A DNA stretch of 64,000 nucleotides from Streptomyces sp. TSRI0281 (GCF_001905125.1 NZ_LWLE01000023.1:310001-374000); one strand, 5' to 3'. Positions 18,236-25,967 are shown, counted from the first letter of the stretch. Numbers and translations are program-made. Notes: generated by a model from the sequence alone, not told the origin.

Positions 18236-18544
18236 GTGCCCACCCCGTCGGGACCCTCGTCCGAGCCGAGCCCCGAAACCGCGCCCGACGGGGCGGGTAT
18301 CGCGGCCCGCTGGGTGGTCTTCGGCGGCCTGCTCGTACCGGCGGTTCTGGTGGTGTACGGCTCATCGGTCGGTAATGCCACCGTCTCCGCCCTCGGGCTC
18401 GCGTCCGTCACGGCAGTCTGCCGGCTGCTGCTGTGCCGGTCCGAACGCGCCACCGCCCGAAGGGCCGAAGGAGCGCACCGGAGCGGTCGCCAGGCGGGTA
18501 GTTGTGCGCCGGGCGTGACCGGATCCAGCACGCGCAACCATTAG
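18236..18544 (+). CDS. Small membrane protein
   Basis: 102 residues. A Pro/Ser-rich N-terminus of about 25 residues leads to two closely spaced hydrophobic stretches (VVFGGLLVPAVLVVYG and ATVSALGLASVTAVCRLLL, about 27-68). An Arg-rich tail with RSERATARRAEG follows. It has one or two membrane passes with a basic cytoplasmic tail. The GTG at 18236 follows AAGGAGCAGAACC. Its function is not recognised. It lies upstream of adpA, co-directional, but 360 bp away. Confidence 0.7.
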   Translation: MPTPSGPSSEPSPETAPDGAGIAARWVVFGGLLVPAVLVVYGSSVGNATVSALGLASVTAVCRLLLCRSERATARRAEGAHRSGRQAGSCAPGVTGSSTRNH

Positions 18545-18904
18545 TTTTCAGCCAACTTCACATCTGCGCCGAATCCTTGGCGATATGGCCGACCAACCCA
18601 CTTGCCACCAGGCAGGAAGAGACCGCGCGGTACGCTTTCACCCAACGCGGACGGGCCATGATCGCGAGGCGCACTTCCCTGCGCGGCCCGCGAGTGGAAC
18701 GCTTCGTGATCGAATGCTTCGCGCCAAGTTGCCTTGTCGACATAGTGCCGACGGGGGAACGTGTCACGTCGGGACTGCGGGACACAGTAGATTCGATCAT
18801 GGGTATCGAAGGCTGGGGACCCGTGCAATACCGAGGGGAAACGTGCAGGAGCGACAGGCCCGTAAGGACCAGGGAGACGCGAACACCGAGGGGGGCTTAG
18901 CGTC
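18545..18904. other. adpA upstream region
   Basis: 360 bp with no convincing gene. It must hold the adpA promoter and a long 5' leader, as is known for adpA in other Streptomyces. One near-match to the AdpA target TGGCSNGWWY (TGGCGATATG near 18581) has a mismatch at position 7, so I do not claim autoregulation. A GGGGGG ribosome site precedes the adpA ATG. Confidence 0.5.
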
Positions 18905-20110
18905 ATGAGCCAGGACTCCGCCACCGCAACGGAGGCCGCACGAAAGCTGACCGGGCGGCGACGCCGTGAAGTCGTAGCCGTGCTGCTGTTCAGTGGTGGC
19001 CCTATCTTCGAGAGCTCCATCCCGCTCTCCGTTTTCGGAATCGACCGGCAGGACGCGGGAGTTCCCCGCTATCGCCTGCTGGTCTGCGGCGGCGAGGAAG
19101 GGCCGCTGCGTACCACGGGTGGACTCGAACTCACCGCGCCGTACGGCCTGGAGGCGATCAGCAGGGCAGGCACCGTCGTGGTGCCCGCCTGGCGCTCGAT
19201 CACCTCGCCGCCGCCCGCCGAGGCACTGGACGCGCTGCGCCGCGCCCATGAGGAGGGCGCCCGCATCGTCGGACTGTGCACCGGGGCCTTCGTGCTCGCG
19301 GCGGCCGGTCTGCTGGACGGCCGCCCGGCGACCACCCACTGGATGTACGCACCGACGCTGGCCAAGCGCTATCCGTCGGTGCACGTCGATCCGCGTGAGC
19401 TGTTCGTCGACGACGGCGATGTGCTCACCTCGGCCGGGACGGCTGCCGGGATCGATCTCTGTCTGCACATAGTGCGCACGGACCATGGCACGGAGGCCGC
19501 CGGGGCACTGGCCCGCCGGCTCGTCGTGCCGCCGCGGCGCAGTGGCGGCCAGGAGCGCTACCTCGACAGGTCTCTGCCTGAGGAGATCGGCTCCGACCCG
19601 CTCGCCGAGGTCGTGGCCTGGGCCCTGGAGCATCTCCATGAACAGTTCGACGTGGAGACGCTGGCCGCGCGCGCCTATATGAGCAGGCGGACCTTTGACC
19701 GGAGGTTCCGCTCGCTCACCGGCAGCGCACCGCTCCAGTGGCTGATCACCCAGCGGGTGCTGCAGGCGCAGCGGCTGCTGGAGACCTCCGACTACTCGGT
19801 CGACGAGGTCGCGGGCCGCTGCGGCTTCCGCTCCCCGGTCGCGCTGCGCGGGCATTTCCGCCGCCAGCTCGGCTCCTCCCCCGCCGCGTACCGGGCCGCC
19901 TATCGGGCCCGCCGTCCGCAGGGAGGGATGGTGGAGAGCACCGCCACGGTGATCGACACGGTCGTACCCACCCAGGGTTCACCGTCCGGCCGCCGGAGCC
20001 CGGCGGTACCGGTCGGGGCCTCGGGGGGCTCCTCGGAGCACTCCGTACCGGGTCCGGACCCGTACGCCCCCGGTCGCCCGGCCCTGCCGGGACAGCGGAG
20101 CGCCCCGTAG
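18905..20110 (+). CDS. adpA: AdpA (BldH), central developmental regulator, AraC/GlxA type
   Basis: 401 residues. The N-terminal ThiJ/PfpI-like dimerisation domain (about 20-200) has GLCTGAFVLAAAGLL. The C-terminal AraC-type double helix-turn-helix (about 235-340) has AYMSRRTFDRRFR and VDEVAGRCGFRS. The sequence is near-identical in my memory to S. coelicolor AdpA, and the next gene is orn, as expected. AdpA activates morphological differentiation and secondary metabolism. Odd point: every codon was read and there is no TTA leucine codon. The adpA genes of well-studied Streptomyces carry a TTA, which makes them dependent on the bldA tRNA. The interdomain leucines here are CTG/CTC. Confidence 0.97.
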   Translation: MSQDSATATEAARKLTGRRRREVVAVLLFSGGPIFESSIPLSVFGIDRQDAGVPRYRLLVCGGEEGPLRTTGGLELTAPYGLEAISRAGTVVVPAWRSITSPPPAEALDALRRAHEEGARIVGLCTGAFVLAAAGLLDGRPATTHWMYAPTLAKRYPSVHVDPRELFVDDGDVLTSAGTAAGIDLCLHIVRTDHGTEAAGALARRLVVPPRRSGGQERYLDRSLPEEIGSDPLAEVVAWALEHLHEQFDVETLAARAYMSRRTFDRRFRSLTGSAPLQWLITQRVLQAQRLLETSDYSVDEVAGRCGFRSPVALRGHFRRQLGSSPAAYRAAYRARRPQGGMVESTATVIDTVVPTQGSPSGRRSPAVPVGASGGSSEHSVPGPDPYAPGRPALPGQRSAP

Positions 20111-20120
20111 GGTGGGGCGC

Positions 20121-20723
20121 ATGAACGACCGCATGGTGTGGATCGACTGCGAGATGACCGGGCTCTCGTTGACGGACGACGCACTCATCGAGGTGGCCGC
20201 ACTGGTCACCGACTCGGAGCTGAACGTGCTCGGCGAAGGGGTGGACATCGTGATCCGCCCGCCGGACGCGGCCCTGGAGACCATGCCCGAGGTGGTGCGG
20301 CAGATGCACACCACCTCGGGTCTCCTCGACGAGCTGGCCGGGGGCACCACCCTGGCCGACGCCGAGGAGCGGGTCCTGGCATACGTACGCGAACACGTGA
20401 AGGAGCCGGCCAAGGCCCCCCTCTGCGGGAACTCGGTCGGCACCGACCGCGGCTTCCTCGCGCGGGACATGCAGACGCTGGAGGGCTACCTCCACTACCG
20501 GATCGTCGACGTGTCCTCCATCAAGGAGCTGGCCCGCCGCTGGTACCCGCGGGCGTATTTCAACAGCCCGGCCAAGAGTGGCAACCACCGGGCACTGGCG
20601 GACATCCGCGAATCCATCGCGGAACTGCGCTACTACCGGGAGGCGGTCTTCGTACCGCAGCCCGGCCCGGACTCGGAGCGCGCCAAGGAGATCGCGGCGC
20701 GCCACGTGCTGCCGCCCGAGTAG
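20121..20723 (+). CDS. orn: Oligoribonuclease
   Basis: 200 residues, a DEDDh 3'-5' exonuclease. The motifs are WIDCEMTGL (Exo I), GNSVGTDRGFL (Exo II) and NHRALADIRESI (Exo III, with the catalytic His and Asp). It degrades 2-5-nt RNA and pGpG, linking RNA turnover to cyclic-di-GMP; a CdgA-like enzyme is encoded in the same window at 58155. The ATG at 20121 is preceded by GGGTGGGG. A GTG 9 bp upstream is less likely. The adpA-orn pair is a conserved Streptomyces neighbourhood. Confidence 0.96.
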   Translation: MNDRMVWIDCEMTGLSLTDDALIEVAALVTDSELNVLGEGVDIVIRPPDAALETMPEVVRQMHTTSGLLDELAGGTTLADAEERVLAYVREHVKEPAKAPLCGNSVGTDRGFLARDMQTLEGYLHYRIVDVSSIKELARRWYPRAYFNSPAKSGNHRALADIRESIAELRYYREAVFVPQPGPDSERAKEIAARHVLPPE

Positions 20724-20849
20724 CACGACAAGCCCAGGTCACGGGCCCTTCGGGGCCCGTGGACCGGGGAAAAACAACGGGGGCGCGAGCACCCTCCCGG
20801 ACCCTGTACACTTTTTCTCGGCCGGTCGGAAAAGCGACCGGACGACATG

Positions 20850-20922
20850 GTGGGTATAGCTCAGCTGGCAGAGCACCTGGTTGTGGTCCAGGATGTCGCG
20901 GGTTCAAGTCCCGTTACTCACC
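20850..20922 (+). tRNA. tRNA-His (anticodon GTG)
   Basis: A complete 73-nt cloverleaf. The acceptor GTGGGTA pairs with TACTCAC, the D-arm has GCTCAGCTGGCAGAGC, the anticodon arm is CCTGG-TTGTGGT-CCAGG with GTG at 20883-20885, and the T-arm is CGGGTTCAAGTCCCG. The preceding base is G (20849) opposite discriminator C73, as required for the extra G-1 of tRNA-His. An integrase remnant starts 110 bp downstream, so the 3' half is a likely attachment site. Confidence 0.97.
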
Positions 20923-20929
20923 CTGAATG

Positions 20930-20967
20930 ATCAGCCCCTGACCCGGGAAAACGGGTCAGGGGCTGAT
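20930..20967. terminator. Terminator after tRNA-His
   Basis: ATCAGCCCCTGACCCG and CGGGTCAGGGGCTGAT form a perfect 16-bp stem around GGAAAA, 8 bp after the tRNA. Confidence 0.93.
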
Positions 20968-21031
20968 CTGTTTCCAGATCCGCCCCGACGCGGGCCCAAC
21001 AGGGCCCCCGATTCGGGCCTATCGTCCTTTC

Positions 21032-21540
21032 ATGGCGACCGTCAGGAAGCGTGTCGCATGGACGGAACAGCGATCTACCAAGCGCGTTGGGTCCAGGGTG
21101 GCCGGAGCGGAAGCTCGGAATCTGAGCCTTTCGGCGACAAGAACAGTGCCGAGCAGTTCAAGAAGCTCGTCGACGCGCACGGCCAGCAGTGGCCGCACGG
21201 GTGGACCAAGGGCCGCGGCTTCGTGGAGGAGCCCGCCGTTCCCGGCGACATGCCATTCGAGCAGTGGGCCGAGCGCTGCATCAGCAAGCTGACCGGCATC
21301 GAGGATCGCACTCGCGAGGACTGCCGACGCGACCTCCGCATCCACCTGTCGCTACTCCGGCACACCACCATGGCTCGCGTCTCGGGCCAGGCGGGTCCTG
21401 CCTGCCCGGCTGGGTACAGCCTTCAGCCGCCGCCGGGCGATCCGGATGCATGGGTGTGCCGCCGTGATGGGGCGCCGCCGGCCCCGAGTACGTCGCCGTC
21501 GTCGTTGACTCTGGATCCCAGCCGGAGGACGTATCCGTGA
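21032..21540 (+). pseudogene. Tyrosine integrase remnant fused to a small downstream ORF
   Basis: MATVRKRVA opens at 21032, a typical integrase start. A frame change then leads into DGTAIYQARWVQGGRSGS and FGDKNSAEQFKKLVDAHG (frame of 21058). The arm-binding and SAM-like core-binding N-terminus follows (LTGIEDRTREDCRRDLRIHLSL, split by family convention). Homology ends after RHTT at about 21366, so the catalytic domain with Arg/His/Tyr is missing. The frame continues as ARVSGQAGPACPAGYSLQPPPGDPDAW, which resembles a separate small accessory-element protein starting at ATG 21369, probably joined by deletion. It lies beside tRNA-His and marks a decayed integrative element. Confidence 0.7.
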
Positions 21541-21772
21541 GCCTGCCGAAGAGGGTGCCTCGCCGGTAGTATCCGGGGCAGCGAAAGTCACTGATCCTCA
21601 TGGTCGGCGCCCACAAAGTCGCAGGTCAGAAGGTATAGCCCCCGTATGTGTGGGGTTAGCCAGACCAGTTCCGGATATCCGTAGGTGACCTCGCACGTGC
21701 GGGGATGGCTGGCTTCTCGGTCGCCCGGACGGGCCTAGACTGGCTCGGCCGCCATGGAAGGATTGATCACAA

Positions 21773-22180
21773 ATGCGACCCGCGCGATTCCAGGACTTCG
21801 TCCTCGACCTGGTCAAGAACACCCCCGGTGTGACCCGCGTCCAGACGGCTGCCGAAGCCGGAGAGAGCCGGTTCCCCTTCGGCCTCGTCATCGTCGCCGC
21901 CGCAGGCGAGTCCCGCTGGCAGATCATCGGGCAGCTGGCCGCCGGCGAGAAGCACGAGCACGCTGACGTTCCGGTCGCGTACGACGCTTTTCCGGCCTGG
22001 GGCGAGCCGCAGCCCGGCGACAACGCGGAGGCGTGGCTGGCCGCGGTGATCGGCCGGTCCGAGTCGCGGGAGATCGCGAGCATCACCCGCTGGTCGACCC
22101 GCAAGGACGAGCGCCCGGACAACCTCGGCATGACCGTGGAGTTCAACAACGGGGCGAAGGCGTTCGTGCGGAAGGTTTAG
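21773..22180 (+). CDS. Hypothetical accessory-element protein
   Basis: 135 residues, one compact alpha/beta domain with no signal or membrane segment. It starts RPARFQDFVLDLVKNTPG and ends FNNGAKAFVRKV. GGAAGG lies upstream of the ATG. I do not recognise a family. It is placed between the integrase remnant and small Cys-rich ORFs, so it is probably cargo of the tRNA-His element. The W-rich central part (RWQIIGQLA and WGEPQPG) suggests a small enzyme or immunity-type fold, which is a guess only. Confidence 0.65.
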   Translation: MRPARFQDFVLDLVKNTPGVTRVQTAAEAGESRFPFGLVIVAAAGESRWQIIGQLAAGEKHEHADVPVAYDAFPAWGEPQPGDNAEAWLAAVIGRSESREIASITRWSTRKDERPDNLGMTVEFNNGAKAFVRKV

Positions 22181-22257
22181 GGACTCCCTGCCTGGGCGTC
22201 CGGGCCAGGGCGCACGTGCACCACCTGTCAGCACCACTCCAACGAGGAGGATCTGAT

Positions 22258-22428
22258 ATGTGTCGCCACACGACCCCCGGCCGCCGGTTCGACCCAGGTC
22301 TCACCGAGGGCTACTGCCCGTCTTGCGGCGCGGGCGTCGGAAGCCCGGCCGGCACCCCGACCTCCAGCCATCAGGTCGGCGGCACCGGCACCGAGATGTG
22401 TCCCGGTAGCGGCCAGCCCGCCCGGTAA
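22258..22428 (+). CDS. Small CxxC (zinc-ribbon-like) protein
   Basis: 56 residues starting MCRHTTPGRR, with YCPSCGAGVG near 22 and MCPGSG near 48. The cysteine pattern (CRH, CPSC, CPG) looks like a tiny zinc-binding knuckle. A strong ribosome site (GAGGAGG) precedes the ATG at 22258. Such peptides are common in Streptomyces integrative elements; the function is unknown. A perfect hairpin follows the stop. Confidence 0.65.
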   Translation: MCRHTTPGRRFDPGLTEGYCPSCGAGVGSPAGTPTSSHQVGGTGTEMCPGSGQPAR

Positions 22429-22430
22429 CC

Positions 22431-22449
22431 ACCCCCGCACTGCGGGGGT
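22431..22449. terminator. Hairpin after the CxxC peptide gene
   Basis: ACCCCCGCA and TGCGGGGGT form a perfect inverted repeat 3 bp after the stop. A second C5/G5 hairpin follows at about 22451-22476. Confidence 0.65.
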
Positions 22450-22530
22450 GCCCCCTTCGTCTTCGGGCGGAGGGGGACTTTCTGCGTTTCGGAGTACCGT
22501 GAATCCACACCTTCTGGCGGGGGTCCACAC

Positions 22531-23736
22531 ATGAACACGTCCATCGGCGACCGCATCCGCGCTCTGCGCGAGTTCCGCGACATCACCCAAGACCAGCTCG
22601 CCCAGCGCTCCGGGGTGTCCGTCGACACCATCAGGAAACTTGAGCAGGGTGTACGGGAGTCTGCGCGGATCAACACTTTACGGAGTCTCGCCCGGGCTCT
22701 GGACGTCCAGCTTGAGCGTCTCGTGGGACAGCCCACCGTGACCCGGCAACTTAACGATGACGGCGGCCTCTTGGCGCTGCGTGACGCGATCCAGGACCCC
22801 GGCTCCCTCCCCGGCGTCCTGGACGATACCGACCTTGAGGACCCTCCCGGACCGGCTGAATGGGCCGAGCAGGTGCGGGCCGCTACGGCGACGTACTGGG
22901 CCGGTGGCTACTCGGAGCTGGCCGGCACGCTGCCCGGCCTGCTCCGTGACGGCCGCGCCGCCGCACGTCAGCACGACACCGAGAGCGTATGGACCGACCT
23001 TGCCCTCGCCTACCAGTTGGCCGCGTCCCTCTCCACGCAGTCCGGCCACCCGGACTGGGCCTACACCGCAGTGGAGAAGCAACTCGCCGCCGCCGAGCGG
23101 GCATCGGACCCGCTGCTCGAAGGCATGGGCGTATCGACCCTGTCGTGGGTACTCCTGCGCCAGGGCCGATGGGAGCAGGCACGCGACATCGCCGAGCGGA
23201 AGGCGGACCAGCTCGAACCGCCGCGCCGCCGCGCGGCAGCGGACCAGCTCGCCGTCTACGGGAACCTGCTCATCTCGGCCGCGACGCCGGCCGCCCGCGC
23301 CGACCAGCACGACGAAGCCATGCAGTTACTCACGCTGGCCGAGTCCGCCGCCGTGCAGTCCGGCCCCGTCCGGGCGTACGGCAGCGTCTTCAGCCCGGTC
23401 GACGTCCGAACGCAACGGGTGAACGTCGCGCTGGCCGGGAGCGAGGGCCGACCGGACGTCGCGCTGGATGCTGCGGCCTCGGTCGACCTGGGGGCGATCA
23501 GCCGCCCGGTTCACTCGGCGTCGTACCGGTTGGACGTCGCGCAGGCCCGTTACCGGACCGGCGACCACGCGGGCGCCCTGGAACTGCTGCTGGAGGTGGA
23601 GGCCGACCAGCCGGAATGGATCCGGTTTCAGTCGTTGGCCGCCGCGACAGTGCGCGAGATGCTTGAGGCCGAGCGTCGGCGGAACGGCCTTCTGCGTGGC
23701 CTCGCCGCGCGGCTCGGCGTGGATCCGGCGATGTGA
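22531..23736 (+). CDS. XRE-family regulator with TPR-like C-terminus and two TTA codons
   Basis: 401 residues. The N-terminal helix-turn-helix (about 5-65) has LREFRDITQDQLAQRSGVS and VDTIRKLEQGVRESARI. The remaining about 300 residues are helical, TPR-like, with Ala-rich repeats such as LALAYQLAASLST and GMGVSTLSWVLLRQGRWEQARD. The two in-frame TTA leucine codons are codon 50 (22678-22680) and codon 266 (23326-23328). Translation should therefore wait for the bldA tRNA, that is, late growth. TTA is a mark of accessory genes in Streptomyces. It probably controls the coupled small-peptide/methyltransferase genes downstream. A quorum-like peptide ligand is possible for the TPR part but not shown. 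Confidence 0.88.
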   Translation: MNTSIGDRIRALREFRDITQDQLAQRSGVSVDTIRKLEQGVRESARINTLRSLARALDVQLERLVGQPTVTRQLNDDGGLLALRDAIQDPGSLPGVLDDTDLEDPPGPAEWAEQVRAATATYWAGGYSELAGTLPGLLRDGRAAARQHDTESVWTDLALAYQLAASLSTQSGHPDWAYTAVEKQLAAAERASDPLLEGMGVSTLSWVLLRQGRWEQARDIAERKADQLEPPRRRAAADQLAVYGNLLISAATPAARADQHDEAMQLLTLAESAAVQSGPVRAYGSVFSPVDVRTQRVNVALAGSEGRPDVALDAAASVDLGAISRPVHSASYRLDVAQARYRTGDHAGALELLLEVEADQPEWIRFQSLAAATVREMLEAERRRNGLLRGLAARLGVDPAM

Positions 23737-23902
23737 GGTAGGGCGCTACGTCCTACCTCGGCGGGGAACGGCTGCTCAACTGGCGGGGTACGCCTCTGGT
23801 TTGTGATCGCACGGGCACTTAGCGTGATCCCCATGACGGCGGCGCAGGTCCTCCCCCCTCCAGGATCGACCGGCGCCGCACCCATTTCCGCAAGGGGCGA
23901 AC

Positions 23903-24109
23903 ATGAGTGCCGAGACCAGAGCCGCACCGGACGATCCGGCGTACGCCGCGTGGGTGGGCCACACAGTGACCTGTGACGCGTGCACAAAGGGAGCGGGCTG
24001 CGATACCGCGTCCAAGCTCAGGATGGCGTGGCGCGAGGAGCGACGGAGCACACCCCCGCGGATCACCCGGCCGCCGCTGGGTGGTCACGGACGAAGGGCA
24101 GACGCATGA
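23903..24109 (+). CDS. Small hypothetical protein of the island, first of a coupled trio
   Basis: 68 residues starting MSAETRAAPDDPAYAAW. The core HTVTCDACTKGAGCDTASKLRMAWR has a C-x2-C-x5-C pattern after a His, suggesting metal or disulfide binding. An Arg-rich tail follows. The stop overlaps the start of the next ORF (ATGA). Similar short HTxxC proteins recur in Streptomyces accessory clusters (from memory); the function is unknown. The ribosome site is AAGGGG upstream of the ATG. Confidence 0.6.
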   Translation: MSAETRAAPDDPAYAAWVGHTVTCDACTKGAGCDTASKLRMAWREERRSTPPRITRPPLGGHGRRADA

Positions 24110-24237
24110 ACACTGCACAGCAGGCCAGCGACGGAAAGCACGGCGGCGCCCCCTCGGACAAGCCATGGACGCCGGATCCGGCTCCGGCACCGTCACCGGA
24201 CGGCAGCGGCCCCCAGAAGGACGCCGCGCAGTCGTGA
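24106..24237 (+). CDS. Putative RiPP precursor-like peptide
   Basis: 43 residues, very polar, rich in Asp/Ser/Pro/Gly. Segments such as DGKHGGAPSDK and PDGSGPQKDA resemble the C-terminal tail of ATP-grasp-targeted RiPP precursors of the TgmA type (GKHGT... and ...PQKDAD), as I remember them. It starts inside the previous stop (ATGA) and ends inside the next start (GTGA), so it is translated at a level tied to the methyltransferase. The usual N-terminal core of such precursors is absent, so it may be a shortened or decayed precursor. The reading is uncertain. Confidence 0.5.
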   Translation: MNTAQQASDGKHGGAPSDKPWTPDPAPAPSPDGSGPQKDAAQS

Positions 24238-25337
24238 GCACCGTACAGAGGCAGGCCCCCACCTATCAGGAATTGGTCCAGGGCCTCGCCGACCGAGGGC
24301 TGCTCGATCGCGGCTGGCGGCAGGTGTGGGAGGCCGTGCCACGGATGCGTTTCATTCCGGAGACTGCCTGGCGTCAGCTCCCCGACCGGTGTGAGCCGGT
24401 CGGCGGCACGGACGACCGGCTCACCCTGGTCCATTCGGACGAGCCGGTCGTCACCCAGCTCGACGACGGAGCCGAGGCCGGACCCGGCATCGCGACATCC
24501 TCCAACTCCCAGCCGTCGATGGTCGCCCGCATGCTCGGGCTGCTCCAGGTCGAGGACGGGCACCGGGTGCTGGAGATCGGCACCGGTTCAGGGCACGTCG
24601 CCGCACTTCTCTCCGAGAGGCTCGGAGACGAGCAGGTCTACAGCATCGAGCTGGACCCCGCCCTCGCCCGGCAGGCTGCGAACGCCATCGCGGGCGCAGG
24701 CTATCGGCCGCACCTGCGCATCGGGGACGGCGAGCACCCCTGGCCCGGCATGGGCCCCGTCGACCGGCTGATCGCGACATGCGCTCTCCGATACATCCCG
24801 CATGCCCTGGTCCGGCAGGTCCGGCCGGGCGGGATCATCGTCGCCCCGCTGACTCGCGACTTCTGGTCCGGCGCCCTGGTCCAGCTCCACGTCCAGGAGG
24901 ACGGCACCGCGGTCGGCATGTTCACCGGCGGCGCGTCGTACATGCCGATGCGATCTCACCGGCCTACCGCCCACCAGGTGGAGGGCAAGGGACGGCGTCG
25001 CTCCGCGGGACTGGATCCCGCGCAGATCCTGGACCTCGGATTCGCGCTGTACGCCGGGGCACGGCTGCCCGGCGTCCGTGTCACCCACAAGGACACCCCT
25101 GACGGCGCTCAGGTGTGGGCGAGCCGCGGGGACGGGGCCGCCGCGATCGCGGTCACAGGTGAGGACGTCTGGCAGTACGGTCCGGGGCTTCTGTGGGAGG
25201 AGATCGAGCAGGCGTGGTGGGAGTACGAGGGGCTCGGCCGGCCGGGGCCCGACCAGTTCGGAATGACCGCGACCCACCGGGCCCAGCATGTCTGGCTGCG
25301 TAATCCGCACACAGTCATCGAGCCCACGAGGGCGTAG
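24234..25337 (+). CDS. PCMT-like SAM methyltransferase of the RiPP-maturation type
   Basis: 367 residues. The protein-L-isoaspartate-methyltransferase-like core has SSNSQPSMVARML, SAM motif I VLEIGTGSGHVAALLSERLG (near 115), post-I SIELDP and IRPGGxI-like VRPGGIIVAPL. The long C-terminal about 150 residues match methyltransferases of ATP-grasp-peptide (TgmC) or FxLD systems, not housekeeping Pcm. It starts at GTG 24234, overlapping the 43-residue peptide. No ATP-grasp or lanthionine synthetase gene is nearby, so it is an orphan or uses enzymes elsewhere. The likely job is methylating an Asp in a small peptide. Confidence 0.8.
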   Translation: MSTVQRQAPTYQELVQGLADRGLLDRGWRQVWEAVPRMRFIPETAWRQLPDRCEPVGGTDDRLTLVHSDEPVVTQLDDGAEAGPGIATSSNSQPSMVARMLGLLQVEDGHRVLEIGTGSGHVAALLSERLGDEQVYSIELDPALARQAANAIAGAGYRPHLRIGDGEHPWPGMGPVDRLIATCALRYIPHALVRQVRPGGIIVAPLTRDFWSGALVQLHVQEDGTAVGMFTGGASYMPMRSHRPTAHQVEGKGRRRSAGLDPAQILDLGFALYAGARLPGVRVTHKDTPDGAQVWASRGDGAAAIAVTGEDVWQYGPGLLWEEIEQAWWEYEGLGRPGPDQFGMTATHRAQHVWLRNPHTVIEPTRA

Positions 25338-25342
25338 GTGCA

Positions 25343-25378
25343 GCTGAGTCCTGGCCGTGCGCGCGGCCAGGACTCAGC
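25343..25378. terminator. Terminator after the methyltransferase gene
   Basis: GCTGAGTCCTGGCC and GGCCAGGACTCAGC form a perfect 14-bp stem starting 5 bp after the stop. Confidence 0.9.
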
Positions 25379-25406
25379 CGCCGGAGCACACACGGAGGGG
25401 GTTCGA

Positions 25407-25712
25407 GTGAAGTGCCACCACAGCGGCGGCGTCCACGACTTCGCGATCGAGACCGCGCACATGGCCCGGTGCCCCGAACACGGGATCACCCTCCTGTGGC
25501 ACGGCGACCCGATCACGGACACCGAACTGGCCGAAGCCGCAACCGCAGAGTCCCGGCTCGATGACATGCTGGCCCTGGCCGAGCAGCTCCGCGGCGACAC
25601 ACACAGCACCCCCTGCCGCGCGGCACAGCAACCCCACCTGGCCGACGCGCATGACCACTGCCGACGCGCCGACTGCGGGTGCGTCTGCCACATCCGGAAC
25701 GGCACCACCTGA
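25407..25712 (+). CDS. Small Cys/His-rich protein of the island
   Basis: 101 residues starting at GTG 25407 after GGAGGGGG. KCHHSGGVHDF at the N-terminus, MARCPEHGITLLWHGDP in the middle and HCRRADCGCVCHIRNG at the end give two Cys/His clusters flanking a helical segment (TELAEAATAESRLDDML). This suggests a small zinc-binding protein. The family is not recognised. It lies directly after the methyltransferase terminator and so is a separate transcript. Confidence 0.65.
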   Translation: MKCHHSGGVHDFAIETAHMARCPEHGITLLWHGDPITDTELAEAATAESRLDDMLALAEQLRGDTHSTPCRAAQQPHLADAHDHCRRADCGCVCHIRNGTT

Positions 25713-25808
25713 TCTGCGGGGACGCCGATTCCCCGCCCCTGAACCCCCGCCGGTGGCCGACGATCACGACACCGGCCACCGGCGGCCCACCACCTGAACG
25801 GAACCACC

Positions 25809-25925
25809 ATGCACAACAGCCCGACCCCCGCCCCGCCCGCGAACGACGAAGGCGGGCAGGGATGCTCCGGATGCGGCACCACGAAGGGCGTCTGCCGCGA
25901 CTCGAACCGGCACGGACTCAGGTGA
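25809..25925 (+). CDS. Short Cys-rich peptide
   Basis: 38 residues, MHNSPTPAPP leading to GCSGCGTTKGVCRDSNR. The C-x2-C-x6-C pattern at the end of a polar, Pro-rich leader could be a bacteriocin-like precursor or a metal-binding peptide. The ribosome-binding context is weak (ACGGAACCACC), so coding status is uncertain. A strong hairpin follows at 25932-25967, which supports a transcribed unit. Confidence 0.45.
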   Translation: MHNSPTPAPPANDEGGQGCSGCGTTKGVCRDSNRHGLR

Positions 25926-25931
25926 CGGACC

Positions 25932-25967
25932 CGGCTCCTCCCGGACCAGGGGGGTCGGGAGGAGCCG
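25932..25967. terminator. Terminator at the right end of the tRNA-His island
   Basis: CGGCTCCTCCCG and CGGGAGGAGCCG form a perfect 12-bp stem. It also lies 53 bp beyond the stop of the leftward esterase gene and could serve both strands. Confidence 0.75.

Noticed and set aside
18545..18904. AdpA autoregulatory site TGGCGATATG
   Set aside because: It has a mismatch at a conserved position of TGGCSNGWWY, and such short matches are frequent by chance.
20138..20926. Plus-strand frame crossing orn and tRNA-His
   Set aside because: It is an out-of-frame shadow of orn that runs through the tRNA.
20900..25967. Intact integrative element with attL and attR
   Set aside because: The integrase is truncated and I could not find a repeat of the tRNA-His 3' end at the right side.
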